64,000 bases of DNA from Piezodorus guildinii. Taxonomy: Eukaryota > Arthropoda > Insecta > Hemiptera > Pentatomidae. The stretch is from positions 107,995,563 to 108,059,562 of the forward strand of contig CM041297.1 of NCBI GenBank assembly GCA_023052935.1, given 5' to 3'. Position numbers and translations under genes: made by a program. Of the stretch, positions 33,896-44,499 are shown piece by piece (the stretch's first letter is position 1; each line of letters starts with the position of its first letter). The notes beneath the pieces were generated by a model, which saw nothing but the letters and a program-made list of their open reading frames with translations, was not told the DNA's origin and searched no databases.

Positions 33896-34706
33896 ATTTT
33901 CCACTCCTTTACTTATTCATGCTCATAAACCTTTGTATTCTGAAAATATGTTTTAAAAGAAGCATTCAAAAAATGAGAAAATCGTCGTTCTTCGAACTTG
34001 TGAATCCTCTTAACTTTGATATAATTTCAAATATATGAAGCTCTTTCGATGCAGAATGTTATTAAATAATTAGTATAGCATACTTTTAATGGCATCGTTT
34101 AAAAGTTATTGAAAACTGAAAATAAATAGGGTGATTTCAGGATATATATACAATATGCTCATGGAAAGGACAATACCATTTCCAGATTCCTGAGAATTGA
34201 TTTGCACTCCCTTTTTTTTTTTTTTTGCAGTATTTTGCAAATATTCTTGAAACTAATAAGGATATATCGATACATCAATTTGTTCACACTACAACAGTAT
34301 CATTGTACATTAGATGCTGAACCTGTCACTTTTTAAAAACATGAATACAGCTCAGCTGATTTCCTTGACATTAAAAAAACATTTGATAATGACTGGCAAC
34401 AAAAGCTACTTGTGGGAAATAAAACCCAACCTATTTACCTTCTCTTTACTTTCTAATTCTTCAATATATTTTCCGTGACAAGTTTTTCAGTATTTTACGT
34501 TAATTCTTTGATTTCCTGAATACGCGGGTGTCTCCAGGGTCGCCCGCTAGAACCGAAACTCTGAGTCCAGGGTCATTGCTCAAAGATGACATGTATTGTT
34601 CTGAACAAGTCATCTTAAGCTCATCTGAGATTCTAAATTCGTTATTCATAAAATAGACAGCTAATTAACTACCCGTTGAGAGCTCAAAATTCTGGTATTC
34701 TTTTAC
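33896..34706. other. AT-rich noncoding stretch
   Basis: A short GC-richer patch at about 34515-34590 (CCAGGGTCGCCCGCTAGAAC) is unexplained. Confidence 0.45.
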
Positions 34707-34762
34707 GTTAAGCGAGATTCCAGATAATGTTCAGGACCACATTATCTGGAATCTCGCTTAAC
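34707..34762. repeat. Perfect 24-bp hairpin with 8-bp loop
   Basis: The arm 34707-34730 (GTTAAGCGAGATTCCAGATA then ATGT) pairs without mismatch with 34739-34762. The loop is TCAGGACC. Total 56 bp. It could be a minimal foldback transposon, fused transposon ends, or a structured RNA. There is no evidence of transcription. Confidence 0.85.
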
Positions 34763-35439
34763 TTGATCTCCAGATTGACAAACACACGGTCCGATATGTT
34801 CAGAGAGACGTGAAAACGCAAAATTTTAAATCAGGATTCATTATCAAATATAGCGTGGAAAAATTATCGTAGGTGGCAAAATTGTGCTTAACTTCAGGAT
34901 AAAGGTAGATATATATTTCGTTGAATTTAATTACCGCTCGTGCTGACTCAAAGATATGGCTTATCATGATATTTGATAAGAGGATTCCACTTTTATCTTA
35001 CGCACTATAATGCAATATTTCCCAATTTGCGATATTGTTATAAATTTAAATTATTATAATAATACGTTGCTAACAATCAGTTTTCGGTAGTACAACCTTG
35101 GCTATAAAGGGGCAATCAGAAATTAATCATCAAATAATTAGTAAATACTTGAAATTTCAGCTAAAACGTACTCCCAGATATGAAATTATTTGTGTTTATC
35201 GCTAATGACTAGCGGCAATCCTCAAACTCTTCATTTAAAAACACTTTACTTTATTTTATAAAGTACGTATATTTTCTAAGAAACACACACTTGTTTTGTA
35301 CATCTGATATATAAAAAAAAAAAATAATAAATAAATAAAATGAGTATGAATCATAAACAATTCATCAAGTTCATTGAGGGAGATTGTGGACATGTATTTA
35401 TCTAATAGACTTTAAATTTAAATAATCATAATTTTATTA
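34763..35439. other. AT-rich noncoding stretch
   Basis: I see nothing supported here. Confidence 0.5.
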
Positions 35440-35520
35440 TTATTATTATTCAAAAACCGACGTGTTTCAAAGAAAGGTGTAAGGCCATATCGGCAAAGTC
35501 CGTCGCTTTTTCTTAGTATT
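35440..35520 (-). mobile_element. PLE-like 3' motif
   Basis: On the minus strand GCCGATATGGCCTTACACC and TTTGAAACACGTCGG follow one another, then an (AAT)n tail. The stem and GAAAC...GTCGG resemble PLE tails in a subfamily different from 28640. Identification rests on layout only. Confidence 0.35.
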
Positions 35521-35664
35521 ATAAACTTCATTTATTTAACTTAGAAAATGCTTTATTTTTTTTTACTTATTTACGTGATTTTAAAAGAAGACCAATCATT
35601 ACATTAAAAATAAATTAAAACTTAATTAATAAAATTTTAGCTAGGCTGATATACAATGTGCGCA

Positions 35665-35945
35665 GAGGTCTAGTGGATAGAGTACTATTCTACAGTTCTT
35701 CGGGGATTGATTTCGAATCCCGGCTGTGGTAGAGAAATTGTTTATTCTGTTTCAGCCGTGGGGCGACCCTGACGTATGGAGAACCTCCTGGGGTACATCC
35801 CGACTCAATAAATCGGGTATACAAAAATTAAATGAAAAAAAAAAATGGAGGCTGAGCGGCCTCATCAGCTTATTGGATACGCCTTCTGGTCGAGAAACAG
35901 TACGAATCTCTACACGCACTGAATTCTAGATCTTTCATAGGCTAT
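35665..35945 (+). mobile_element. SINE-B copy
   Basis: The tRNA-like head GGTCTAGTGGATAGAGTACT (box A) and TTTCGAATCCCGG (box B) are followed by TTCTGTTTCAGCCGTGGGGC, AGAACCTCCTGGGG, a CGGCCTCATCAGC block and GTCGAGAAACAGTACGAATC. A 10-nt A run interrupts the centre. It matches 41160-41448 in reverse orientation. Confidence 0.8.
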
Positions 35946-36066
35946 AGAGATGCAGGTTTTTTAAATATTCAATAGAATATCACCTGAAGTGGTTGTAGTT
36001 GATCTCCCCTTAAGAATATTCCTTCTTAGGAAGTGTAACTAAATAAACAATAATAATTTAGTAATA

Positions 36067-36336
36067 GTAAGCCTGTGGCTCTATATATAGCGCCATAGTC
36101 AACCAAGCCAAAGGTTGAGTGTTCGAATCTCAATCGAAGGAGGACTTTTTCAAGCATGTAATTAATGAAGATTCGGTCACAGCCTCTCCCTCGGGTATGT
36201 GGAGCCCGTCAGCCAACTGGTGGCCACTAACAAAAGTAAGCATAATGAATGATGACCTACAAATTATTGAGAATCGCGAGTGTATTATTCTCGGAGATTA
36301 CATAGTGCGGCCAAGTACATGTCCTACCATCTGATT
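36067..36336 (+). mobile_element. SINE-C copy with ~12-bp TSD
   Basis: The head is AAGCCTGTGGCTCTATATAT, followed by box-B-like GAGTGTTCGAATCTC. The body has GTCACAGCCTCTCCCTCGGG and GTCAGCCAACTGGTGGCCAC. AATTTARTAATA flanks it at 36055-36066 and 36337-36348. Confidence 0.75.
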
Positions 36337-36748
36337 AATTTAATAATACTAAATTAATAATAAATATTAAATACATTATATTGATAAATATAGAGCGGAT
36401 TTGAAACATGAACTCTGGCAATCTACATAAATCATGGAGCACACTCACTGAGACCGAAAAAATCACTAAAACCAATTACTGTCCCGATATTTGCGTTGGA
36501 TTGAAAATTTTGAAAAATATGTTTACAAATGGCCAATTGGATTTAGATTAAGATATTTAAACAGAAACAATGATCGTTGTTGATGTTTGTTCTATTCACA
36601 CCTGTCGTTATAGAGATAAATGAATGAGAGAAAACGTACTCTAGTGTGTTTATTTGTAGAAAAAAAAATCTGTGAGTAGCGCGTGGCAAGTGATATTACG
36701 CATCGCGGGTGTTCCGAAAATGAACTAATGATCAAATAATTTTTTTAT
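36337..36748. other. AT-rich noncoding stretch
   Basis: It may include internal sequence of the LTR element whose 5' part begins at 37193 (minus), but no frame survives. Confidence 0.35.
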
Positions 36749-36759
36749 TAGATTTAAGT

Positions 36760-37011
36760 ATTGTTTATTGTGTGTTTATTTATTTAACGTCACTTTATGC
36801 TACTATGGCTAATCGGACGATGCTAAAGTGGGCGTCCTAAATTTCGCCTATCCAGGTTTTATTAGGATAGGGATCTTTAACGAGTACCTGACATCGCACA
36901 GGCTTGGGACCACCTTTTAACGTCCTCTCCGAAGGACCACCTGCGGATTTGAACCCGTGATCTTTTGGCATATGAGACTGTTATGCTAGCCACCCAGCTA
37001 CAAGTGATCAC
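36760..37011 (-). mobile_element. SINE-A copy, internally deleted, TSD TAGATTTAAGT
   Basis: On the minus strand the head has TAGCTGGGTGGCTAGCATAA (box A) and GGGTTCAAATCCG (box B). The 3' end is A-rich (AATAAATAAACAC). About 40 bp present in other copies are missing near 36920-36940. Flanks: 36749-36759 and 37012-37022, one mismatch. Confidence 0.85.
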
Positions 37012-37029
37012 TAGATTTAAATGTTATTT

Positions 37030-37175
37030 TATTTGAAATTTTAAAGAAACTTATTTTTATTTTATACTTAAAGAAGCTATTTCAGTATTTTCTCACTGGG
37101 TGATAGGAATCTTTAGTACTTTGATGGATGTTGGATACCTCTAAATCTGCTGGTTTCTTATCCATCTTTTCCGTC
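37030..37175 (-). pseudogene. N-terminus of an LTR-retrotransposon gag
   Basis: Directly after the primer-binding site, an ATG near 37177 opens a ~31-codon minus frame (start MTEKMDKKPADLEV) ending in TGA near 37084. The position just inside an LTR and PBS fits a gag start. The element is cut by the SINE-A insertion at 37022. No further gag or pol is visible. Confidence 0.4.
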
Positions 37176-37193
37176 ATCACGTCGGGGTCACCA
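37176..37193 (-). other. tRNA-Trp primer-binding site
   Basis: The minus strand reads TGGTGACCCCGACGTGAT, 18 nt exactly complementary to the 3' end (with CCA) of metazoan tRNA-Trp. Reverse-transcribing LTR elements use such a site to prime minus-strand DNA. It fixes the orientation of the element as minus. Confidence 0.8.
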
Positions 37194-37575
37194 CTTTGAT
37201 GGATGTTGGATAATAATAAAATAAATAAAGTTCGAAATAAAAAGTTACTTTAATTAAATAAAAAAACGATTAAAAACGCAATTAAAATGATGAAAAATAA
37301 GAAATAAAAAATAAGCTTCTTCTTTACAATAAATTAAATTTTAAAAAAATGTTTTTTAAGTCCACACACACACAATATTTTTTACGATCTTACCACAAAA
37401 CAACACAGTACACACGATGCACACAATGCAGGTAATTGGTTGGTAACCTCAGGGTTGCAGGTAAAAAATTAATATTAATAATTAAATTACTTTCCACCTG
37501 GCAACACTGAGGGACCTGAAAAACCGTCGTGTAACCTCCGTGTTGTTATTGACAGTGCAACCGTTACAGTACCAT
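37194..37575 (-). mobile_element. Putative 5' LTR
   Basis: The LTR must end just before the PBS. On the minus strand it would start near TGTAACGGTTGCACTG (about 37575) and end near ATCCAACATCCATCAAAG. The start is inferred and there is no second LTR in the window to confirm it. A 20-bp word from its end (TATCCAACATCCATCAAAGT) recurs in the gag start. Confidence 0.4.
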
Positions 37576-37759
37576 TATGCTCTCTCAAGTTGAGAGAAGA
37601 ATTGTTGAAGATAAATATGGTTATAAACCCTTTGTAAACGAAAGTAATGAGGGCAGGGAAGAAGCCAAGGGGAATAATGCCTGTCATTAGAGCCGAAGAA
37701 ATGACCCTCGAATAAGTGAATGAGGTGCACAACTGAATGAAAATAGTTACATTGATCAA

Positions 37760-38221
37760 AAGTTGACCATGCAAACTGCAGCTACAGGCAGGATGTTGGA
37801 AGCAATCAAGAAAGGCTTATATGAGACTGGAGAGAGAGGTGGAGAAGAGGACGATAGTGGCAGTATACTGATCTTTGTTGCTCCCCATTCTGACGTTTTC
37901 ATCGGAATCTTGGACATAAATAGAGAAACGCCAACAACGAACGTCAGAGATGGGATTCCTCAGAAAAAAATCCCAGAAGAAACCGGTCGTAACAACACTA
38001 TAACGTCGAATTCAAAGTTAAGCCATCCAGCTATAACTATAATAGAGGAAAATCGACTCAGGTGGATTGGATACCTATTACGAATGGAACCTACTAGAAT
38101 CGCTGGTGAAATTTACCGAACCAAAGTTGATGGGAAGCGAGGAAAGAGTAGACCAAGAGGGCTTGACTGGAACAAAAAAAGGTACTTTTTTAAAAGTTTT
38201 AAAACCTCAAGAGGATTATAA
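37760..38221 (+). pseudogene. LINE RT C-terminal remnant
   Basis: A 152-codon frame whose last third, ENRLRWIGYLLRMEPTRIAG then GKRGKSRPRGLDW, matches the LRWxGHxxRM...GKRxRGRPRxxW signature at the C-terminus of RTE-related LINEs. The preceding part (37763-38010) does not resemble RT and may be rearranged. SINE-A follows at 38272. Confidence 0.5.
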
Positions 38222-38271
38222 GACCCCTGCTGTTAGTTCAAAGAAAACAAAACCTCTATTACTACTCCTTG

Positions 38272-38552
38272 GGGATCCCTTGTAGCTGGGTGGTTAGCAT
38301 AACAGCCTCCTATGCCAAAGGTCACGGGTTCAAACCCTTAAGTGGTCCTAGGATTTTTTAATGGTAGTAAAAAATCCTTAGTTATGCCTTTGGAGGGGAC
38401 TTTAAAAGGTGGTCCCGAGCCTGTGCGATGTAAGACACTCGTTAAAGATCCCTATTCTAATAAAACCTGGATAGTCAAATTTAGGACTCCCACTTTAGCA
38501 TCGTCCGATTAGCCATAGTAGCATAAAGTAACGTTAAATAAATAAACAAACA
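38272..38552 (+). mobile_element. SINE-A copy with 11-bp TSD
   Basis: The head GTAGCTGGGTGGTTAGCATA (box A) is followed by CACGGGTTCAAACCC (box B), a CGAGCCTGTGCGATG block, TAATAAAACCTGGATAG, GCATCGTCCGATTAGCCATA and an A-rich tail (AAATAAATAAACAAACA). ACTACTCCTTG lies at 38261-38271 and 38553-38563. This is the most complete copy. Confidence 0.9.
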
Positions 38553-38563
38553 ACTACTCCTTG

Positions 38564-40149
38564 TGCAAAGCTATCGAACTGCTTGTTATACTTCACTTTA
38601 TGTTTGTTTCTTAGTGGAAACTGTCAAATTAATTAAAATACTGCTTACAGAAGGTTAGCAGATAACCTTATAATAATATAAGGTATTTTTGTTCTCAGTT
38701 TAGGCCAAATGTGGACCCCAAGACCAAAGCAGCCTGCATTTACAATACTTGTATTTATAAATTTTATTGATTCATTGACTTCAATTTTTAGTGGATTGCT
38801 ATAGACTTCCTCCTTATACTGGTGTAAAGCGGTCCCAAGAGGAAAGATGTTAAAGAAGCACTCGACAAAGTAGTTATTTACTTAAATGACGACGATTTTG
38901 GGAACATTTGAACTCCGAAAGCTATAATCTTTTTGTTATACATTACGAACTTTGATTGATTTATAGGTCTCCGATTATCCTCTTGTAAATGTTATTTTCC
39001 TGGGCAATAAACTTTATCAGCTTTGGATTATTATTTTCAATAACCAACCCTTGTAATCGACCAAGGAAAATAAGTTTAATCCTTATTAAAAATTTGAAGA
39101 AATACGTTTCATAGATGTTATTAGATATAAGGAGGGAATGACAAGCCTACTGATGAATTTATTTTCTCTTCTCAAAATATTGATTTTTATTTTCTGCATC
39201 CAATATAAGTAGGATGAATAAAAAGTCACAAAAACGTTTAAAGTCTGAACATTATTGGATTTTAAAATTGATCCTATGCTAATAGATAGAATACTAATTA
39301 CGCTGTACAGACAAAAGGATAATAATAAATAAATTGCCTATATCCATTTTGACGTAAAAGCATTTTGCTACTGTACGTGGGAGGTTATTGTGCAATCCAA
39401 GGTTTTCAAATCTCTCAAAACAGTTAATTTATCATGTTTATTACTCCTGTTATTCGTCACGTTCCATAAACATATTTACAACTTATTTAGAAAAAATATT
39501 TAAAGGTAAATAACAAATGACAGGTCTAAAACAAAAATATGATGCCTTAATGCTTAGCCTTTGGACAAAGAAAACACTACATAATTTTCATAAATCACTT
39601 TATAAATAACGGATTATTAAAAATTATGTTCTATACGAAATTTGTGTTAGGTAACGTATAAAAAAAAGCTTTACTAGCGTAGATATCTTAAGTAAACAGC
39701 TACTCGACGTAAGAACCGTTAAATATCTCTTGTTTATCCAAACTGTTTATAATTCAAACAAAGCCATTTTTCTGAATGAACTGCTAAAACAATATTGGTC
39801 AAATATTGATTGACACCTGTTCGGACGGAGTAAACAAACAAATCACAGTCCCACCTGGTTTTTATTTAATCCTTCAGTGAACTGTATTAACATTTTTTTA
39901 TCTAAAATAAATTATAATTTATTAATAATGTCGCAATCCAATATTCTATATACTAATATTATATTATACCCTAAATATGATTTATATACGGGGGATCATT
40001 TTTTATTTGTAATGTCTGAAGGTATTTCCTTTATATTACATTGGATTTTGCAATGGATAATACCTAAATAATAAATAAGTATTAACAATTTATAAGTTTC
40101 TTTTAATTGACTTTGAGATTGAAGATTAAACATTTTTTTTTTCAAAACA
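38564..40149. other. Noncoding stretch with a possible PLE RT scrap
   Basis: At about 39096-39205 the plus strand reads EEIRFIDVIR, then in the next frame KPTDEFIFSSQNIDFYFLHP. This is like the FLDVxI...YRKPTxTDxxI...HHP segment of PLE reverse transcriptases. The rest is AT-rich and unremarkable. Confidence 0.3.
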
Positions 40150-40545
40150 ATTACGATTCGATTAATTCTAATTCTAAACATAAGTTTTCCAATTTTATTT
40201 CTCTTAAAAACTAATTTTTTTGATATGGTTGATTCTAATTATATAATTAACAAAAAGTTATATTATCTTTATATTAGGCCTATAATTTGCTATGCTTGCC
40301 TTGTATGGTCTAACACATGTGCGACAAATTATAAAAAGTTACAAAGTTTGCTAAATAAATGCTTGAGGCTAGTTGGCGATTTCCTAGATGGACGCCGATT
40401 GACCAATTAAATTTCAAATTTAATATAATTATTAACAATAGATTTTTTTTAATTAATGTTCAAATGATAATCATTGTAAAACCGATTTAACTTATAAAGC
40501 TTACAAACATAAAAGGCTAAAACACATTGTTATTTAAATTAACCT
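40150..40545 (+). pseudogene. Jockey-clade RT C-terminus remnant
   Basis: YLYIRPIICYACLVWSNTC and YKKLQSLLNKCLRLVGDF are followed, in another frame, by RWTPIDQLNF and finally YKAYKHKRLKHIVI with a stop near 40534. This order (IRPxxxYAxxVW, LQxxxNKxLRL, PRWTPIDQL, then a KRPKHI end) is typical of Jockey-clade ORF2. At least one frameshift lies near 40385. A 3' UTR probably continues to about 40770. Confidence 0.7.
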
Positions 40546-41159
40546 TTTTGCATTTCTTATTATTTTTCTTATTTAATTATTTATTATTCTTTTTTGGAGG
40601 GTTTTCATTTTTTTAATAGTTTTCCCTATTATATTTTAGTAGATTAATTTAAATCATGATTATTTGTACTCTGATGTAATGTGTAAAAAAGCCCAGCCCG
40701 GCTTGAAATCTTGTATGTATGGTACAATACTCTGATTTTGTACATATATTTATTGATAAACGTGTTATTTCATTTAATTTTATTTTCACTAATTATTTTT
40801 CAATCGCTGAAGTAAAAAAAAAAAAAAACGTTTGAAGCTAAATTATTTAAAATTAAAATTTGGGTACGTGAGTTAGGCGACGTAAATTAGGAACTATGGT
40901 GATATGATATGTTTATTTTTATATTGATTGTTATAAACTTTTACACTAAAATTCTTTTCATATTAACATTTTTTATTATTTAAATTTTCAAATGATTTTT
41001 CATGGTTTCATATTAATGAAAGCACAATTTCTGCTGAGGTTGCGGTATATTATTATATAAATTAGTTTTAAGGGTTATGCCTACTGTTTCTTGTTATGCC
41101 AGAAACAGACAGATTTTCCGGATATATTGAAAACATATAAATATAATAAAAACCTGTAC
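40546..41159. other. AT-rich stretch, probably LINE 3' UTR then unique DNA
   Basis: It includes AAGCCCAGCCCGGCTTG near 40691 and an A run at 40814-40829. No gene is seen. Confidence 0.4.
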
Positions 41160-41448
41160 CACTACAACCCATGAAGAGTTTTGGGGCTTAGTATATGTAA
41201 ATCTTTGTACTGTTTCTAGGCCAACGGCTGTGGAATGAGGTGATTCGGCCGAGATCACGTTCAGCCGCCAGGTTTCGTTCTCCATTTTTGAGTACCCTCT
41301 TGATTGAGGCTGGGTGTGCCCCAGGAGGGTCTCCATACCCTAGGGTCGCTCCCCGGCTGAAATAACAGAATAAATCATACTCCTCCTCAGCCGGGATTCG
41401 AACCCAGGACCCGGAGCACAGAAGACTAGCGCTCTATCCACTAGACAT
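41160..41448 (-). mobile_element. SINE-B copy, best preserved
   Basis: The minus-strand head is GTCTAGTGGATAGAGCGCTA (box A) and CTGGGTTCGAATCCCGGCTG (box B). The tRNA-unrelated body follows: TATTCTGTTATTTCAGCCGG, GGAGACCCTCCTGGGGC, CAAAAATGGAGAACGAAACC and CCTAGAAACAGTACAAAG. The intact box A and box B are the internal Pol III promoter of a tRNA-derived SINE. Confidence 0.85.
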
Positions 41449-41629
41449 TATAATGCAGTATTAAAATCTCTTTAAAACCATTTATTGGAATACCTTTTTG
41501 TTTTTTCATCTCATATTTTTTCATTCGCTCCTGTCAGAAGTGATATGTGACAATAACGAAGTATGATATATAAAATATAGGTAGTGGGCATGATAGGCAA
41601 GGAGAAGGAAATTTTCCAGCAGTACCACT

Positions 41630-42145
41630 TCTTAGAATTTCATTAAGCGAAGAGGTCTCTCATCCAGTTTCTTTTCAGTCATCTTCTAACAGGTATTTCA
41701 GTTATTCACATGTCGTTTATAAGTCTATTCTGGTGTCCGTGCAGTTTGCTATGAAAACGCGAATAGAGATGTGTTGGTGAACTCTTGGTTATTGTGAATT
41801 CGTATGTAGAGTATTGTTGTTTACGTACCAAGGAGCTGTTGTTATGAGCCTTAGATTTTTTTAATAAAATGGTTGCAGTTTTCGTATTTGAGTCTTTTTT
41901 GCTGAACCATAAATCTGTGAGACGTAAGTCCATATGGGTAAAAGTAGTATTCAGTTTATGTTAATTTTCAGCCTCCATGATATCCAAGTCAACCAAGTCA
42001 GGGTGGTCAGTATAAGATCTTCCTGTGATGTTAAAATTGCAGTATCGTTCGCGTAAGTAGCAGTCAATATGTCGGAATAGTGTGCCATATGTATATACAA
42101 TGTATATGAGAGGAGCAAGTATCGATCCTTGCTGATACAATTACA
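41630..42145 (-). pseudogene. Jockey-clade RT remnant with YADD changed to YAND
   Basis: The minus strand gives QQGSILAPLIYIVYT (RT domain 4), TATYANDTAILTSQEDL (motif C, first catalytic Asp lost), PIWTYVSQIYGSAKKTQI, LRLITTAPWYVNNNTLHT and YSRFHSKLHGHQN in order across several frames. It is close to the fossil at 12470-14035. Confidence 0.65.
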
Positions 42146-42404
42146 AATATTTTTTAAATATAATTCATCTCTTTCGGAAATAATTTGAAATCTGTCATGA
42201 GATAAAGACTTGTTGTAATTGTGGGCTTAGTATAATTCCAATTATTTATTTTTTTCTATAATTGATTCTAACAATTATCGATAGATGTTAAGAAAAATAT
42301 TAACTATATTAATAGTTTAATTTTAAAAACAATTAGGACCACTAATTCCATCTCTTGGAAAATACTTAACGCATGGTGGTAGTAAAGAATGAAGGTATTA
42401 CAGT

Positions 42405-42830
42405 AGTCTTCTTATGAGATCGAGCACATTGTGGAATTTCAGGTAATGAAGAAGCAGACAGAGCCAACAGAAAATTGGAGTATCCAATAGAAGAAAAATC
42501 TCTTCAAGAAGAGGGGATAGAGGTGGAGAACGAGCCAATCCAAACTGTTCTATATAAAACAAAATCTCAAAAATTGACAACCACCACGAGGATTTCTAGT
42601 AGTATATGTATTAGACACTGCCAATTTACAAATGCTTACCTTCTCAGAAATCTGGATGCACCCATCTGTGAATATTGTGACAACGTTTACAAACAGTCAA
42701 ACATACATTGTTAAAAAGAGAAATGATATTGACAGAAACCCTAAAAGATATCTTACCAGATAATGAAAACAAGTTGTAAAAGTGTTCAATTATTAAAAAG
42801 AAATAAATTTTTACAAATGACTATAATAAT
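42405..42830 (+). pseudogene. RNase H-bearing LINE (I/R1/Loa-like) C-terminal remnant
   Basis: WVRAHCGISGNEEADRANRK matches the last RNase H block (HxGIxGNExAD) of I-group LINEs. It is followed by CQFTNAYLLR and PICEYCDNVYKQSNIHC, the zinc-finger-like C...C...H...C tail. LKDILPDNENK then parallels the copy at 49375-49745. Frameshifts and a stop near 42714 kill it. Confidence 0.65.
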
Positions 42831-42905
42831 CATCAGTTGCTAATGACACTTCAGGGTAGAGACAAACAAACAAAACAATATTCTTTAAAATAAAATTTCA
42901 ATATG

Positions 42906-43453
42906 CCCACACATTAAGAAAAAACGAAAGACATTAAACTAAAGAAGTAGACTGCTGCACACACTACTCAGTCGACAATCAAAACTAAAATTAAGACAGA
43001 AACTTGCTAAAACTCGGAGCTGCAAAAAAGAGTAACATACAAAGACTTCAAACTTTCCAGTCAAAAATACTTAGACAAATTACGCAAGCACCTTGGTATG
43101 TTTCAAACACAACTTTACATACAGACTTACACATGCCTACCGTCAGCGAATACATACGAACACACTATTCTCGATTTCACAGCAAATTACTAGGACATTA
43201 CAACCCTCTCATAGAACAAATGGCAACAACCAATATGCCCCACATCAGGAGAAGACTGAAAAGGTCATGGATGAGAGACCTTCTATAATCTTTTTAATTA
43301 GAACATGCCACGGAAGAGATACCACTGGGTATTGTCATTTTCCTCATGCCTGACATGCCTCTTTTTATTGTAATAATCTGACAGACAATTCACTGATTGT
43401 TATATGTATGTATAAACAGGTGTGGATAAAGAAATAAAGTTATAAAAAAAAAA
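42906..43453 (+). pseudogene. 5'-truncated Jockey-clade LINE with poly-A
   Basis: The frame 43004-43288 reads KILRQITQAPWYVSNTTLHT, MPTVSEYIRTHYSRFHSKLL and RRRLKRSWMRDLL, then stop: the Jockey RT C-terminus. A ~150-bp 3' UTR and an A run near 43445 follow. AAAATTTCAAWATG flanks it at 42892-42905 and about 43454-43467. A shift lies near 43000. Confidence 0.75.
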
Positions 43454-43467
43454 AAAATTTCAAAATG

Positions 43468-44499
43468 ATATTCCGAAGTTATATTGATTATAGTTTACCT
43501 CTAAAACCTGACGGGTACATTTTATATTACTTTTTGCATGTAGATTTACAAGGTTCTATGTAGCAAACTCATTCTTTGTTTATTGATGTTTTTGACAACT
43601 TGACTTTCTGTTCTGTATTAACTTAGCCAATAAATAAGGTTTAAATATAGAAGAAAACTGATTATGTTTCCTCCGAAAAGAATATTCTTAAAATAAATAG
43701 GTTTCCGAGCCGTGTTGGAAGAGAAAAAAAAAACATCTCTAAGGCTGACCCTCATTCTTTAATTATCCCTCTAATCTGATCAAAATAAAACGCCATCGAA
43801 AGGGATATTTATTTAACTGAGAGGAGAAGAATTATATGATAAAATAATGTGTATACATACATGTTTATGTAATAAACAAATATTTTTATCTCTCGGACAG
43901 CTAAACCTTAATGTTAAGCTTTTAACGAAAATTGGTTGAATGGAATGCTCTTAAAATCCATAATTGCTCTGCAAATATTACAAAATGTCTTTTATGAAAA
44001 CACTGAATTTTTGATTGAATTAAACGAATAATTAAATTCAACTAAAAACAAATTAAAATTAACAATTATATAAAACTACGGACGTTTGATTTATACACAT
44101 ATTTTTTTTTTAATATCTGATAAAATAAACGAAAAACATTTTAATTATTTTATAATTACCTCTTAAACTTTTTTCATCAGATTTTTCAAGTATTAAAAGT
44201 AAATTACTAGCTCTCATCTTTTAAAAAAAAAACTAAAAGTAAGAATGGCTAATACATATAGAATTTAATAGATATTATTAATCAATCCATTAATATACTC
44301 GTATTTTGTTGGTGACAAAAGTTATTGTTAATTATAACAATTGATGTGACCATAATTTATCTCAAATCATGAAATTTTGCTCAGTCTTCCTACGTTTCAG
44401 CCATCAATTAGATTATTAAAGAAGCAGCGCTGGATATATTAATATATTAATAATAAATATTCAACATCAATATGAAAAAGAAATTATCGTCTTAAGAAA
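43468..44499. other. AT-rich noncoding stretch
   Basis: I see nothing supported here. Confidence 0.5.

Noticed and set aside
37487..37774. 95-aa minus ORF
   Set aside because: Falls in the putative LTR with no recognisable domain.
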